A DNA stretch of 64,000 nt from Paracoccus tegillarcae. GTDB lineage: Bacteria; Pseudomonadota; Alphaproteobacteria; Rhodobacterales; Rhodobacteraceae. The notes below the pieces were generated by a model. It did no database searches. It worked only from the letters and a program-made list of their open reading frames with translations, and was not told where the DNA came from. A program made the position numbers and the translations under genes. Numbering within the stretch: the stretch's first letter is position 1; every line of letters begins with the position of its first letter. The stretch is from NCBI RefSeq assembly GCF_002847305.1, contig NZ_CP025408.1, forward strand, positions 1,633,001 through 1,697,000. The letters run 5' to 3'. Shown here in pieces: positions 18,068 through 26,617 of the stretch.

Positions 18068-18768
18068 GTGATGAACACCTGACCCCGGAACAGGAAAACG
18101 AGGCACTGGCCGCCGAATTCGCGCTTGGCCTGCTTGAGCCCGACGAGGCCGAGGCGGTGCATCAGCGCATGGTCAATGACCCGGTCTTCGCCAGCGCCGT
18201 GCGCGACTGGCAAGAGCGGTTTTCGGCAATGGCCGATGAACTGACTGCCGTGATGCCGCCTGCCCGCGCCATGCTGAACATCCAGCGCGCCCTTGGCCTG
18301 GTCGATGAACCGCTGTCGAAGGTGCCAGAGATCCGTCGCGGACGCGGCAAGCAAACGGGCGGTGGCTGGTTCGGCTGGCTGGCCGGTGCGGTCGTGGCCG
18401 GTGCCGTGGCGCTGGCGGTGATCTTGTTGCCGCAGACGGATGCGCCCGGTTTCGCCGCCGATCTGGTGGCCGAACAGGGTGTGTTGCGGGTCGAGGCAAG
18501 ACTGGACGGGCGCGATATGGAAGTCGCGCTGGCCGAGGGTGCGCCTGCGGATGATCGGGATTTCGAGTTGTGGTGGATTGCCGATCAGGATGCCACGCCT
18601 GTCTCGCTTGGGGTGTTGCCGCGCGATGGTCGGGCCAGCATGACCCTGCCCGAGGGGCTGGAGCCGGGTGATACCGTGCAACTGGCCGTATCGGACGAAC
18701 CTCTGGGCGGTTCGCCCACCGGTGTGCATGGTCCTGTGCTGGCAATCGGGCCGCTCACACGTTTGTGA
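18064..18768 (+). CDS. RskA-type membrane anti-sigma factor
   Basis: A 234-residue protein with the anti-sigma layout: an N-terminal cytoplasmic part (LTPEQENEALAAEFALGLLEPDEAEAV, the ASD-like helix that binds sigma), a single membrane helix at about 102-123, and a periplasmic RskA domain with FELWWIADQDATPVSLGVL and ending in GPVLAIGPL. It is expected to hold the sigma factor at the membrane until a periplasmic signal releases it, usually through regulated proteolysis. No zinc-binding HxxxCxxC motif is present, so it is not a ZAS-type anti-sigma factor. It begins inside the sigma gene stop. Confidence 0.9.
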   Translation: MSDEHLTPEQENEALAAEFALGLLEPDEAEAVHQRMVNDPVFASAVRDWQERFSAMADELTAVMPPARAMLNIQRALGLVDEPLSKVPEIRRGRGKQTGGGWFGWLAGAVVAGAVALAVILLPQTDAPGFAADLVAEQGVLRVEARLDGRDMEVALAEGAPADDRDFELWWIADQDATPVSLGVLPRDGRASMTLPEGLEPGDTVQLAVSDEPLGGSPTGVHGPVLAIGPLTRL

Positions 18769-18870
18769 AACAAAAACCTGCGCGGGCAGGCGCAACTTTT
18801 CTGAAATGGCCTCGTGGATGTTGGCAGAGGGCGCGATTGGCGCGCCTCGCTGACAGACGGAGGAACTACC

Positions 18871-19440
18871 ATGACCCCGAAGAAAACCACGATCCGCGCC
18901 GCGATCATCGCTGCTGGTGTCACTTTGGCCGCACCTATGGCCTTTGCCCAGAACACGATGGTCGGCGGAGCCGAGATGTTCCCGGACCGCAATATCGTCG
19001 AAAACGCCGTGAACTCGGCGGATCACACGACGCTGGTTGCTGCAGTTCAGGCCGCCGGTCTGGCTGAAACGCTGTCGGGTCCTGGCCCGTTCACCGTCTT
19101 TGCACCGACCAACGCAGCCTTTGCTGCCCTTCCCGATGGCGCAGTCGATGATCTGCTGAAGCCGGAAAACAAGGACGCGCTGACCACCGTTCTGACCTGC
19201 CATGTTGCCGCTGTGGACGCGATGTCGCCTGCCATCGGCCAGATGATCGCTGATGACGGCGGTTCGCACGCCATCGAAACGGTCGGCGGTTGTGTCCTGA
19301 CCGCAGCGATCCGCGAAGGCGACAATGCGCTGACGCTGACCGATGAAAACGGCACCGTGGCGACCGTCACCATCCCCGATGTGGACCAGTCGAACGGCGT
19401 CATCCATGTCATCGACGCGGTTCTGATGCCGAAAATGTAA
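18871..19440 (+). CDS. Secreted fasciclin-domain protein
   Basis: A 189-residue protein with a Sec signal peptide (to about residue 26, ending AFAQ) and one FAS1 domain. FAS1 signatures are HTTLVAAVQAAGL, GPFTVFAPTNAAFAALP, LTTVLTCHVA and NGVIHVIDAVLMP. FAS1 proteins act in adhesion or surface interactions; this one should be periplasmic or surface-exposed. The ATG at 18871 follows a good CGGAGG site at 7 nt. It lies 102 bp after the anti-sigma gene, so it has either the same transcript or its own sigma-dependent promoter. It is the probable output gene of the ECF system. Confidence 0.92.
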   Translation: MTPKKTTIRAAIIAAGVTLAAPMAFAQNTMVGGAEMFPDRNIVENAVNSADHTTLVAAVQAAGLAETLSGPGPFTVFAPTNAAFAALPDGAVDDLLKPENKDALTTVLTCHVAAVDAMSPAIGQMIADDGGSHAIETVGGCVLTAAIREGDNALTLTDENGTVATVTIPDVDQSNGVIHVIDAVLMPKM

Positions 19441-19447
19441 GCAGAGG

Positions 19448-19466
19448 CGCGCCTTGGGCGCGTTTC
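19448..19466 (+). terminator. Short terminator hairpin after the fasciclin gene
   Basis: CGCGCC-TTG-GGCGCG (19448-19462) followed by TTT lies 8 bp after the stop. The stem is only 6 bp but all G-C. Confidence 0.6.
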
Positions 19467-19534
19467 TACCACCCATTGTCCCCGTACCTTCCATGCGGAA
19501 CGGGGCCACCCGCGCGCCCCCTCTTGAGCGCGGG

Positions 19535-19576
19535 ACCGCCCGCCCGCCTCACCCGGCGGCGCGGGCGGTATTTATT
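19535..19576 (+). terminator. Second terminator-like hairpin between the fasciclin and DUF808 genes
   Basis: Arms ACCGCCCGC (19535-19543) and GCGGGCGGT (19561-19569) pair perfectly over a 17-nt loop and are followed by ATTTATT. It lies in the 257-bp gap before the DUF808 gene, which otherwise shows nothing. Confidence 0.6.
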
Positions 19577-19697
19577 CCGATATCCGGGCAGGTCGGCTTG
19601 CTCTTCTTGACCTGACAGCCTACGGCGCCGTGAACCAAGCTTGCATGAGATGCGTTAGCCCGGCAGGTTCGGACATAACGCGAGATGGAGTAGCAGT

Positions 19698-20705
19698 ATG
19701 AGCGGTTTGATTGCCCTGTTGGACGATGTGGCCTCGATCTCGAAAGTCGCGGCGGCCTCTATCGACGATGTGGCAGGTCAGGCCGCCAAAGCCGGCGCCA
19801 AGGCTGCCGGTGCCGCGATCGACGATGCGGCCGTCACGCCCAAATATGTGCAGGGCTTCGACGCCAGCCGCGAATTGCCCATCGTCTGGAAGATCACGCG
19901 CGGGTCCATTTTCAACAAGATGGTGATTCTGCTGCCCGCGGCGCTGCTGCTGTCGGTGTTTGCACCCTGGCTGATCCCGCCGCTGCTGATGCTGGGCGGC
20001 TGTTATCTGTGCTATGAGGGCGCCGAAAAGGTTGCGCATGCCCTTGGCAGCAAATCCGACGCGCATGACAGCGAAAAGCACACCCACCCCGAATCCGAAG
20101 GCGCTGCACTGGAAGAAAAGCGCGTGGCAGGTGCGATCAAGACCGATTTCATCCTGTCCGCCGAAATCATGACCATCGCGCTGTCCACCATCCCAAGCGA
20201 TGAAACGCTGTGGATGAAGGGGCTGATCCTGGCCGTGGTCGCCATTGGCATCACCGTCGCCGTTTACGGATTTGTCGCGCTGATCGTGAAGGCCGACGAC
20301 GTTGGCGTGCATCTTGCCACCAGCCGCAGCGGCATTCTGGCCGGGTTGGGTCGGGGGATCGTGAAATTCATGCCCTATTTCATGAAGGTCCTGACCATTG
20401 TCGGCACCGCCGCAATGATCTGGGTCGGTGGCCAAATCATCATTCACGGCCTGCATCAGATGGGCCAGCACCAGCCCTATGAGTGGATCCATCACCAATC
20501 CGAGGCTGCCGCAGCCGCACTGCCGCAGGCGCCGGGTCTGGCCGCTTGGGCCACGACGGCCTTTTTTGACGGCATCGTCGGGCTGATCCTTGGCCTGATC
20601 CTGATCCCCATCGTCAAATACGTGGTCAACCCGTTGCTGAACGTGACGATCATCCCGTTGATCGCCTGGGTTAAGGGATTGTTCGGAAAGACTGAGCAGG
20701 TTTAG
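19698..20705 (+). CDS. DUF808 family inner-membrane protein (YedI-like)
   Basis: A 335-residue protein that begins MSGLIALLDDVASISKVAAASIDDVAGQA, the signature start of the DUF808/YedI family. After the N-terminal ~75 residues there are several hydrophobic segments (about 75-110, 155-195, 230-260 and 285-320) separated by a histidine- and acid-rich loop (SDAHDSEKHTHPESEG). The family is widespread, usually a single-copy inner-membrane protein, and has no established function. The gene stands alone between terminators upstream and the ugp operon downstream. Confidence 0.88.
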   Translation: MSGLIALLDDVASISKVAAASIDDVAGQAAKAGAKAAGAAIDDAAVTPKYVQGFDASRELPIVWKITRGSIFNKMVILLPAALLLSVFAPWLIPPLLMLGGCYLCYEGAEKVAHALGSKSDAHDSEKHTHPESEGAALEEKRVAGAIKTDFILSAEIMTIALSTIPSDETLWMKGLILAVVAIGITVAVYGFVALIVKADDVGVHLATSRSGILAGLGRGIVKFMPYFMKVLTIVGTAAMIWVGGQIIIHGLHQMGQHQPYEWIHHQSEAAAAALPQAPGLAAWATTAFFDGIVGLILGLILIPIVKYVVNPLLNVTIIPLIAWVKGLFGKTEQV

Positions 20706-20710
20706 CATCG

Positions 20711-20726
20711 TTGACCGGACGGTCAA
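20711..20726. promoter_or_regulatory. Perfect palindrome, TetR-type operator candidate
   Basis: TTGACCG-GA-CGGTCAA is a perfect 7-2-7 inverted repeat, just after the DUF808 stop and before the Pho-box-like site. It matches 14 of 16 positions of the E. coli RutR box as I recall it (TTGACCANNTGGTCAA). The centre spacing suits a TetR-family dimer. It could instead be a small transcription-ending stem. Confidence 0.5.
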
Positions 20727-20729
20727 AGA

Positions 20730-20747
20730 CTGTCACATTTCCTTCAT
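20730..20747 (+). promoter_or_regulatory. Pho-box-like PhoB site upstream of ugpB
   Basis: CTGTCAC-ATTT-CCTTCAT has the 7-4-7 layout of a PhoB box (two CTGTCAT-type half-sites 11 bp apart). A further TTGTCAC half-site lies in the same 11-bp phase at 20763. In E. coli the ugp operon belongs to the Pho regulon, which supports the reading. I could not place a -10 box with confidence. Confidence 0.55.
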
Positions 20748-20822
20748 AAAATGGTTGCCGGCTTGTCACGGAGGGGCGCTAGATCGCCGACAGGTCAGTA
20801 ATCTCAACAGGAGGAAAATCTG

Positions 20823-22136
20823 ATGAAAGCAATGTTCACGGGCACAGCCATGGCGCTGGCACTTTCAGTGACGGCGGCGCATGCGCAGACCGAGGTCCAG
20901 TGGTGGCATGCCATGGGCGGCGAACTGGGCGCCAAGCTGGAAGAAATCGTTCAGGGCTTCAATGACAGCCAGTCCGATTACAAGGTCGTGCCGTCCTACA
21001 AGGGTACCTATCCCGAAACCATGACCGCCGCGATTGCTGCGTTCCGCGCCGATGAGCAGCCTGCCATCGTGCAGGTCTTCGAGGTCGGCACCGGCACCAT
21101 GATGGCCGCCGAGGGCGCAATCGTCCCGGTCTATCAGTTGATGGCCGATCAGGGCGCGAGCTTCGATCCCGCCGCCTTCCTGCCGCAGGTCGTGGGTTAT
21201 TACACCGATACCGATGGCAATATGCTGTCGATGCCGTTCAACAGCTCGACCCCGATTCTGTATTACAACAAGAACGTCTTTGAAGCCGCCGGTCTTGATC
21301 CGGAAACCCCGCCCAAGACCTGGGGCGAGATGGAAGAGTTCTCGAAAAAGATCATGGAATCGGGCGCGGCTGACTGCGGCTTTACCACCGGTTGGGTCAG
21401 CTGGATCCAGACGGAAAACTTCAGCGCATGGCACAACCAGCCGATCGGCACGATGGAAAACGGTTTCGGCGGGCTGGATGCGCGGCTGTCGCTGAACGGT
21501 CCGGTGCAGGTCAAGCATTGGGGCAATCTGAAGAAATGGGCTGACGAAGGCATCTTCAAATACGGTGGCCCGGTTGGCGGCGATAACGCACCGCCGATGT
21601 TCTATTCGCAGGACTGTGCGATGATCATGAACAGCTCGGCCAGCCGCGCAGGCGTGATCGCCAATGCCACCGACTTCGAGGTCGGCTTTGGCCAGTTGCC
21701 CTATTACGACGATGTCGAAGGCGCACCGCAGAACACCATCATCGGTGGCGCGACGCTGTGGGTCCTGTCGGGCCGCCCCGACGAGGAATATGCGGGTGCT
21801 GCGAAGTTCTTTGAATACATGGCCAGCGCCGACGTTCAGGCTGACTGGGCCTCGTTCTCGGGCTATCTGCCGATCACTCAGGCAGCAGCCGATCAGATGT
21901 CGGGCTATTTCAGCGAAAACCCCGGTGCTGACACGGGCCTGAACGAGATCACGCTGAACGAGCCGACCGAGAATTCCAAGGGTCTGCGCTTTGGCAACTA
22001 TGTCCAGATCCGCGGCATCATCGACGAGGAATTCGAGCAGCTGATGGCCGGTTCCAAGGATGCCCAGGGCGCGCTGGACAGTCTGGTCGAGCGCGGAAAT
22101 GCGCAGATCGAAGAGTTCCAGGCACAGAGCCAATAA
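20823..22136 (+). CDS. ugpB: sn-glycerol-3-phosphate ABC transporter, periplasmic binding protein
   Basis: A 437-residue extracellular solute-binding protein of family 1. A Sec signal peptide (to about residue 22, ending AHAQ) precedes EVQWWHAMGGELG, the characteristic UgpB start. It captures sn-glycerol-3-phosphate (or glycerophosphodiesters) in the periplasm for the UgpAEC transporter. The ATG at 20823 is behind AGGAGG at 6 nt. It heads the operon ugpB-A-E-C, whose order and content fix the call better than the binding protein alone would. A Pho-box-like site lies 75 bp upstream. Confidence 0.93.
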   Translation: MKAMFTGTAMALALSVTAAHAQTEVQWWHAMGGELGAKLEEIVQGFNDSQSDYKVVPSYKGTYPETMTAAIAAFRADEQPAIVQVFEVGTGTMMAAEGAIVPVYQLMADQGASFDPAAFLPQVVGYYTDTDGNMLSMPFNSSTPILYYNKNVFEAAGLDPETPPKTWGEMEEFSKKIMESGAADCGFTTGWVSWIQTENFSAWHNQPIGTMENGFGGLDARLSLNGPVQVKHWGNLKKWADEGIFKYGGPVGGDNAPPMFYSQDCAMIMNSSASRAGVIANATDFEVGFGQLPYYDDVEGAPQNTIIGGATLWVLSGRPDEEYAGAAKFFEYMASADVQADWASFSGYLPITQAAADQMSGYFSENPGADTGLNEITLNEPTENSKGLRFGNYVQIRGIIDEEFEQLMAGSKDAQGALDSLVERGNAQIEEFQAQSQ

Positions 22137-22196
22137 CACCGGACCGGGGCCGAAGCAGTTCGCTGTGGCCCCGTCCTTTCACCTGCCGGGGCCGCG

Positions 22197-23075
22197 ATGA
22201 AGCGCACAATCTTTCGCAACCAACTGTTGCCATGGCTATTGCTGGCCCCCCAGCTTGCCATCACATTCATCTTTTTCATCTGGCCCGCCGCGCAGGCCGT
22301 CTGGCAAAGTTTCCTGCGCGAAGACGCCTTTGGCATCAAATCCACCTTTGTCGGGATGGAGAACTATCTGCGGCTGATTGACAGCGCGGAATATATGAAC
22401 TCGCTCAAGGTGACGGCCCTGTTTTCCGTCTCGGTCACCATCATGTCGATGGGCACGGCGCTGTTGCTGGCCATCGCGGTCGACCGGATGATCAAATCGA
22501 CGCGCATCTATACGACGCTGCTGGTCTGGCCCTATGCGGTGGCGCCTGCCGTCGCCGGTATCCTGTGGTGGTTCATCTTCAACCCGACCATCGGGATCAT
22601 GCCCTATATCCTGTCGGGGTTCGGCTATGACTGGAACCACATCTCTGACAAGGGCGACGCGATGCTGCTGGTGGTGATCGCCAGCGCGTGGAAGCAGATC
22701 AGCTATAACTTTCTGTTCTTCGTCGCCGGTCTGCAATCCATTCCGCCATCCCTGCGCGAGGCCGCAGCCATCGACGGCGCCGGCCCGGTAAAGCGCTTTT
22801 TCACCATCACCTTTCCGCTGCTGTCGCCCACGACCTTCTTTCTGCTGGTCGTCAACATCGTCTACGCCATGTTCGACACCTTTGCCGTGATCGACAGCAC
22901 CACCGAGGGCGGACCGGCGCAGGCCACCAATATCCTGGTCTACAAGGTCTATTTCGACGGCTTCGTCGGCCAGAACCTTGGCAGTTCGGGTGCGCAGTCG
23001 GTGATCCTGATGGGGATCGTCATCATCCTGACGGTGATCCAGTTCCGTTGGGTCGAGAAGAAGGTCGAATACTGA
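22197..23075 (+). CDS. ugpA: sn-glycerol-3-phosphate ABC transporter permease
   Basis: A 292-residue inner-membrane permease of the MalF/UgpA type, with six predicted helices starting with [23 protein letters not shown]. The cytoplasmic EAA loop, which docks on the ATPase, reads [23 protein letters not shown]. It pairs with UgpE to make the translocation pore. It begins 60 bp after ugpB and ends overlapping ugpE by one base (TGATG), so the two permeases are made together. Confidence 0.95.
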   Translation: MKRTIFRNQLLPWLLLAPQLAITFIFFIWPAAQAVWQSFLREDAFGIKSTFVGMENYLRLIDSAEYMNSLKVTALFSVSVTIMSMGTALLLAIAVDRMIKSTRIYTTLLVWPYAVAPAVAGILWWFIFNPTIGIMPYILSGFGYDWNHISDKGDAMLLVVIASAWKQISYNFLFFVAGLQSIPPSLREAAAIDGAGPVKRFFTITFPLLSPTTFFLLVVNIVYAMFDTFAVIDSTTEGGPAQATNILVYKVYFDGFVGQNLGSSGAQSVILMGIVIILTVIQFRWVEKKVEY

Positions 23076-23923
23076 TGATCGAGAACCGGCCTGTTCTGAA
23101 CTTTCTGGCGCATCTGGTGCTGATCCTTGGCGTGGCGATTGTGGCCCTGCCTGTCTGGATCGCCTTTGTCGCCTCGACCCATACCGCAACCGATTTCAGT
23201 TCCGGCACGATCCCGATGTGGCCCGGGCCCCATCTGGTCGAAAACTACAGCCGGATGCTGGACAGCGGCCTGTCGACCAGTGGCACGCCGCCGGTCGGGC
23301 GGATGATGTTCAACTCGATGATCATGGCGCTGTCGATCGCGATCGGGAAGATCATCATCTCGGTGCTGTCGGCATTCGCCATCGTCTATTTCCGCTTTCC
23401 GCTGCGCAATATGGCATTCTGGTGCATCTTCATCACCCTGATGCTGCCGGTCGAAGTGCGGATCGTGCCGACCTTTCAGGTGGTCGCAGGGCTGGGCCTG
23501 TTGAACAGCTATGCCGGCCTGTCGATCCCGCTGATCGCGTCGGCCACGGCGACATTTTTGTTCCGACAGGTCTTTATGACCATCCCGGATGAACTGACCG
23601 AGGCCGCACGCATCGACGGCGCTGGCCCGATGAAATTCTTTCGCGATATCCTGCTGCCGCTGTCGCGCACCAATATCGCGGCGCTTTTCGTCATTCTGTT
23701 CATCTATGGCTGGAACCAGTATCTGTGGCCGCTGCTGATCACGACGGACGCGCAATATTACACCATCGTCGCGGGCATCAAGCGGATGGCCGATGCGGTC
23801 GACGGCCTGCCGCAATGGCATCTGGTCATGGCGACGGCGATGCTGGCAATGCTGCCGCCCGTGGCGGTGGTGATCTTCATGCAAAGGCTGTTTGTCAAAG
23901 GCCTTGTCGAGACGGAGAAATAA
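23075..23923 (+). CDS. ugpE: sn-glycerol-3-phosphate ABC transporter permease
   Basis: A 282-residue inner-membrane permease of the MalG/UgpE type. The EAA loop is [22 protein letters not shown]. The family tail ([20 protein letters not shown]) is complete. The ATG at 23075 shares its A with the last base of the ugpA stop; an upstream in-frame start at 23048 would overlap ugpA needlessly. It is the partner of UgpA in the glycerol-3-phosphate importer. Confidence 0.95.
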   Translation: MIENRPVLNFLAHLVLILGVAIVALPVWIAFVASTHTATDFSSGTIPMWPGPHLVENYSRMLDSGLSTSGTPPVGRMMFNSMIMALSIAIGKIIISVLSAFAIVYFRFPLRNMAFWCIFITLMLPVEVRIVPTFQVVAGLGLLNSYAGLSIPLIASATATFLFRQVFMTIPDELTEAARIDGAGPMKFFRDILLPLSRTNIAALFVILFIYGWNQYLWPLLITTDAQYYTIVAGIKRMADAVDGLPQWHLVMATAMLAMLPPVAVVIFMQRLFVKGLVETEK

Positions 23924-23925
23924 TC

Positions 23926-24933
23926 GTGGCATCCATTACCCTCGACAATGTCGGCAAGGTCTATCCCGACGGCACCCGCGCCATCGGCGGCGTTGATCTG
24001 GACATCGCGGACGGCGAGTTCATCGTGCTCGTCGGCCCGTCGGGCTGCGGTAAATCCACGCTGCTGCGCATGGTCGCGGGGCTGGAGGAAATCACCGACG
24101 GCACGGTCAAGATCGGCGACCGCGTCGTGAACAAAGTCGAACCCGCCGACCGCGACATCGCCATGGTGTTTCAGAACTATGCGCTCTATCCGCATATGTC
24201 GGTCAGGAAGAACCTGGAATACGGGCTAAAGAACCGCCGCACGCCACGCGCGGAAATTGATCGCCGCGTGAACGAGGCCGCAGCCATCCTGCAGATCGGC
24301 GATTACCTGGAGCGCAAACCCCGCGCCCTGTCCGGCGGCCAGCGTCAGCGTGTCGCCATGGGCCGCGCCATCGTGCGAGAACCCGCCGCCTTTCTGTTTG
24401 ACGAGCCGCTGTCCAACCTTGACGCCAAACTGCGCGTTGCCATGCGGCTGGAAATCAAGGAACTGCAAAAGCGTCTGCGCACGACATCGCTGTATGTGAC
24501 CCATGACCAGTTGGAGGCAATGACACTGGCCGACCGTCTGGTGGTTCTGAATATGGGCACGGTCGAACAGATCGGCACGCCGCTGGAGGTCTATCGACGC
24601 CCCGCCAGTGCCTTTGTCGCGGGGTTCATCGGCAGCCCTGCGATGAACCTGATCTCATCGCGTGCGGTGCCACAGCTACCGGGCAGTGCCCATGCCGGCC
24701 TGTTGGGCATCCGCCCCGAAGACCTGCAGATCGACCCCGCCGGACCGATCGAGCTGAATATCGGCGCGGTCGAGGAACTGGGTGCGCAACGCCTGGTTCA
24801 TGGGCTTGTCGGCGGCGAGAATTTCACCGTGGCCATGCCATCGGACGCAGAACTGGGCGAGACGTTGCGCCTGACGATCCCTCCGCAGGCGCTGCACCGT
24901 TTCGACGCCGAAAGCGGCAAACGGCTGGACTGA
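23926..24933 (+). CDS. ugpC: sn-glycerol-3-phosphate ABC transporter ATP-binding protein
   Basis: A 335-residue ATPase with Walker [11 protein letters not shown]-loop [14 protein letters not shown], signature [16 protein letters not shown], Walker [13 protein letters not shown] and the switch histidine in [15 protein letters not shown]. The C-terminal ~100 residues form a TOBE/OB regulatory domain, as in MalK and UgpC. The start is a GTG at 23926, 2 bp after the ugpE stop; the frame upstream overlaps ugpE and is spurious. It powers UgpAE. Sugar importers share this ATPase type, so the name depends on the operon. Confidence 0.95.
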   Translation: MASITLDNVGKVYPDGTRAIGGVDLDIADGEFIVLVGPSGCGKSTLLRMVAGLEEITDGTVKIGDRVVNKVEPADRDIAMVFQNYALYPHMSVRKNLEYGLKNRRTPRAEIDRRVNEAAAILQIGDYLERKPRALSGGQRQRVAMGRAIVREPAAFLFDEPLSNLDAKLRVAMRLEIKELQKRLRTTSLYVTHDQLEAMTLADRLVVLNMGTVEQIGTPLEVYRRPASAFVAGFIGSPAMNLISSRAVPQLPGSAHAGLLGIRPEDLQIDPAGPIELNIGAVEELGAQRLVHGLVGGENFTVAMPSDAELGETLRLTIPPQALHRFDAESGKRLD

Positions 24934-25071
24934 ACGCGCTTATCCACCCGGATCACGGCACGATCACAAGGTTGATTTTTGAGGACACTTTGCCGCCTGC
25001 GGTTGATGTTCCCCCTTTGTTCCGGGCCGACGATGTGTTAACCTCTATTCCCAAGCGAGAGGATAATGCGC

Positions 25072-26178
25072 ATGTGCTTTTCGGTCTGTTCCCACGCCTC
25101 CCACCACCCCATCAACTGTATCGTGCCGCCGCATATTCTGCGGGTCGTTGCCCTGCGCGGTGACGAGCGTACGGCCGAGATGGCGCGCAGTCTGCTGAAG
25201 CAAAGCGAACAGTTGCGCGAGGAACGGCAGGACCACAGCCATGTCACGCCGCCACCACCCGAGGGGTCGCCCGCCGCGGTCAGGGCGCGCGCCGCAGGTG
25301 CGGTTGCAGCCTCGAGGTACAGTCCCAACCGACAGATCCATGACGGCCAGAACAAGGCCACACTGCCCGGCAAACTGGTGCGCGAGGAAGGCGATGACCC
25401 CTGCGGCATCGAGGATGCCGATCGTGCCTATGACGCGGCAGGCGAGGTCTTTGCGCTGTTCGGCGATGAGTTCGATCGCGATTCGCTGGATGGCAAGGGC
25501 ATGCCCCTGATCGCGACGGTCAATCACCGGCGCCGCTATAACAACGCCTTCTGGGATGGCGAGCAGATGGCCTATGGCAATGGCGACGGTCAGTTGTTCA
25601 CCACCTTCATCGATTTGTCGGTCATCGCCCATGAGATGACCCATGGCGTGATCCAGCATTCCGGCGGGTTGGTTTATCAGGATCAGTCGGGCGCGCTGAA
25701 CGAAAGCATTGCGGATGTTTTCGGCACCATCGCGCTGCAGCGCCACAAGGGCCAGGATGTCTATCAGGCCGATTGGGTCATCGGCGGCGAAATCCTGGGT
25801 CCGGACATCAACGGCGTGGGTTTGCGCAGCATGAAGGCCCCCGGAACGGCCTATCACGACGATTTGATGGGTCAGGACCCGCAGCCCTTTCACATGGACA
25901 ACTTCCTGTCCACCAGCGACGATCATGGCGGGGTGCATATCAATTCGGGCATCCCGAACCACGCCTTTTATCTGTACTGCATGTATATGGGCAGCAATTC
26001 CTGGGAAAAACCGGGGCAAATCTGGTATCGCGCGCTACAGGAACTGAACAATCCGCTGGCCAGCTTTGCCCAATGGTCCGACCAGACGGTCGCGGCGGCC
26101 ATCGAGCTTTACGGCATCGGCAGCCTCGAAGTGACCATGCTGCGACGGGCCTGGAAGCTGGTCGGTCTGCCCACCTGA
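25072..26178 (+). CDS. Protealysin-like M4 metalloprotease
   Basis: A 368-residue thermolysin-family (M4) protease of the protealysin type. The short N-terminal propeptide has the conserved CIVPPHIL block. The catalytic core shows HEMTH with the active-site Glu and two zinc histidines, GALNESIADVFG with the third zinc ligand, and a downstream HINSGIPNHAFY stretch with the catalytic His. There is no signal peptide, as in protealysin itself, which lacks a classical export signal. I prefer the ATG at 25072, 8 nt behind GAGAGGA, over the one at 25066. The emfourin-like gene follows after 94 bp. Confidence 0.93.
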   Translation: MCFSVCSHASHHPINCIVPPHILRVVALRGDERTAEMARSLLKQSEQLREERQDHSHVTPPPPEGSPAAVRARAAGAVAASRYSPNRQIHDGQNKATLPGKLVREEGDDPCGIEDADRAYDAAGEVFALFGDEFDRDSLDGKGMPLIATVNHRRRYNNAFWDGEQMAYGNGDGQLFTTFIDLSVIAHEMTHGVIQHSGGLVYQDQSGALNESIADVFGTIALQRHKGQDVYQADWVIGGEILGPDINGVGLRSMKAPGTAYHDDLMGQDPQPFHMDNFLSTSDDHGGVHINSGIPNHAFYLYCMYMGSNSWEKPGQIWYRALQELNNPLASFAQWSDQTVAAAIELYGIGSLEVTMLRRAWKLVGLPT

Positions 26179-26272
26179 GCATCCTGTCCTTTCAGCGAAC
26201 TTGCCGGAATCGGCATCAGCCCTTATCTTTTGCGTGATGAGTTGCGCAACGATAACGGCTGGATGCATCGCC

Positions 26273-26560
26273 ATGATCATTGAAATTTCCTCCAGCGGTG
26301 GCTTTGGTGGGCTTGCTGCTGCTGGGCTGAACAAACGGATCGACGTGGATCAACAGGCCCCTTCGGTCCGTCAGGAAATCTGCGAGATGTTCGAACCACA
26401 GGATCTGCGCCAATTGGCCGCGCTGACCCCGAATGCGCGGCGCGCGGATGGCATGGTCTACCGCATCACCGTGACCGATCGTCAGGACGGCGCGCATGTC
26501 TATACCATCCCGGAGGATCAACTGCCGGCCGAGATGCTGGATCTGATCGACGCGATGTAA
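26273..26560 (+). CDS. Emfourin-like protealysin inhibitor
   Basis: A 95-residue protein starting MIIEISSSGGFGGL, the typical beta-strand opening of emfourin, the slow-binding inhibitor of protealysin. The rest (AGLNKRIDVDQQAP, TPNARRADGMVYRITVTD) also fits. In other bacteria the inhibitor gene lies directly after the protease gene, exactly as here, and the pair behaves as a linked protease-inhibitor module. The ATG at 26273 is the one giving the family N-terminus; an in-frame ATG at 26201 adds 24 residues without resemblance. Inhibition itself is inferred from the family. Confidence 0.82.
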   Translation: MIIEISSSGGFGGLAAAGLNKRIDVDQQAPSVRQEICEMFEPQDLRQLAALTPNARRADGMVYRITVTDRQDGAHVYTIPEDQLPAEMLDLIDAM

Positions 26561-26617
26561 CCCGGACCCGTGGCCGCAGAGCCGTAGGATCACGGCCCAC
26601 ACGCTGCGCCTGCCGGC

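Noticed and set aside
17968..19509. Open frame of 513 codons on the minus strand opposite the anti-sigma and fasciclin genes
   Set aside because: It is the mirror of three coupled genes with good start signals and known families; the product is His/Arg/Gln-rich without motifs.
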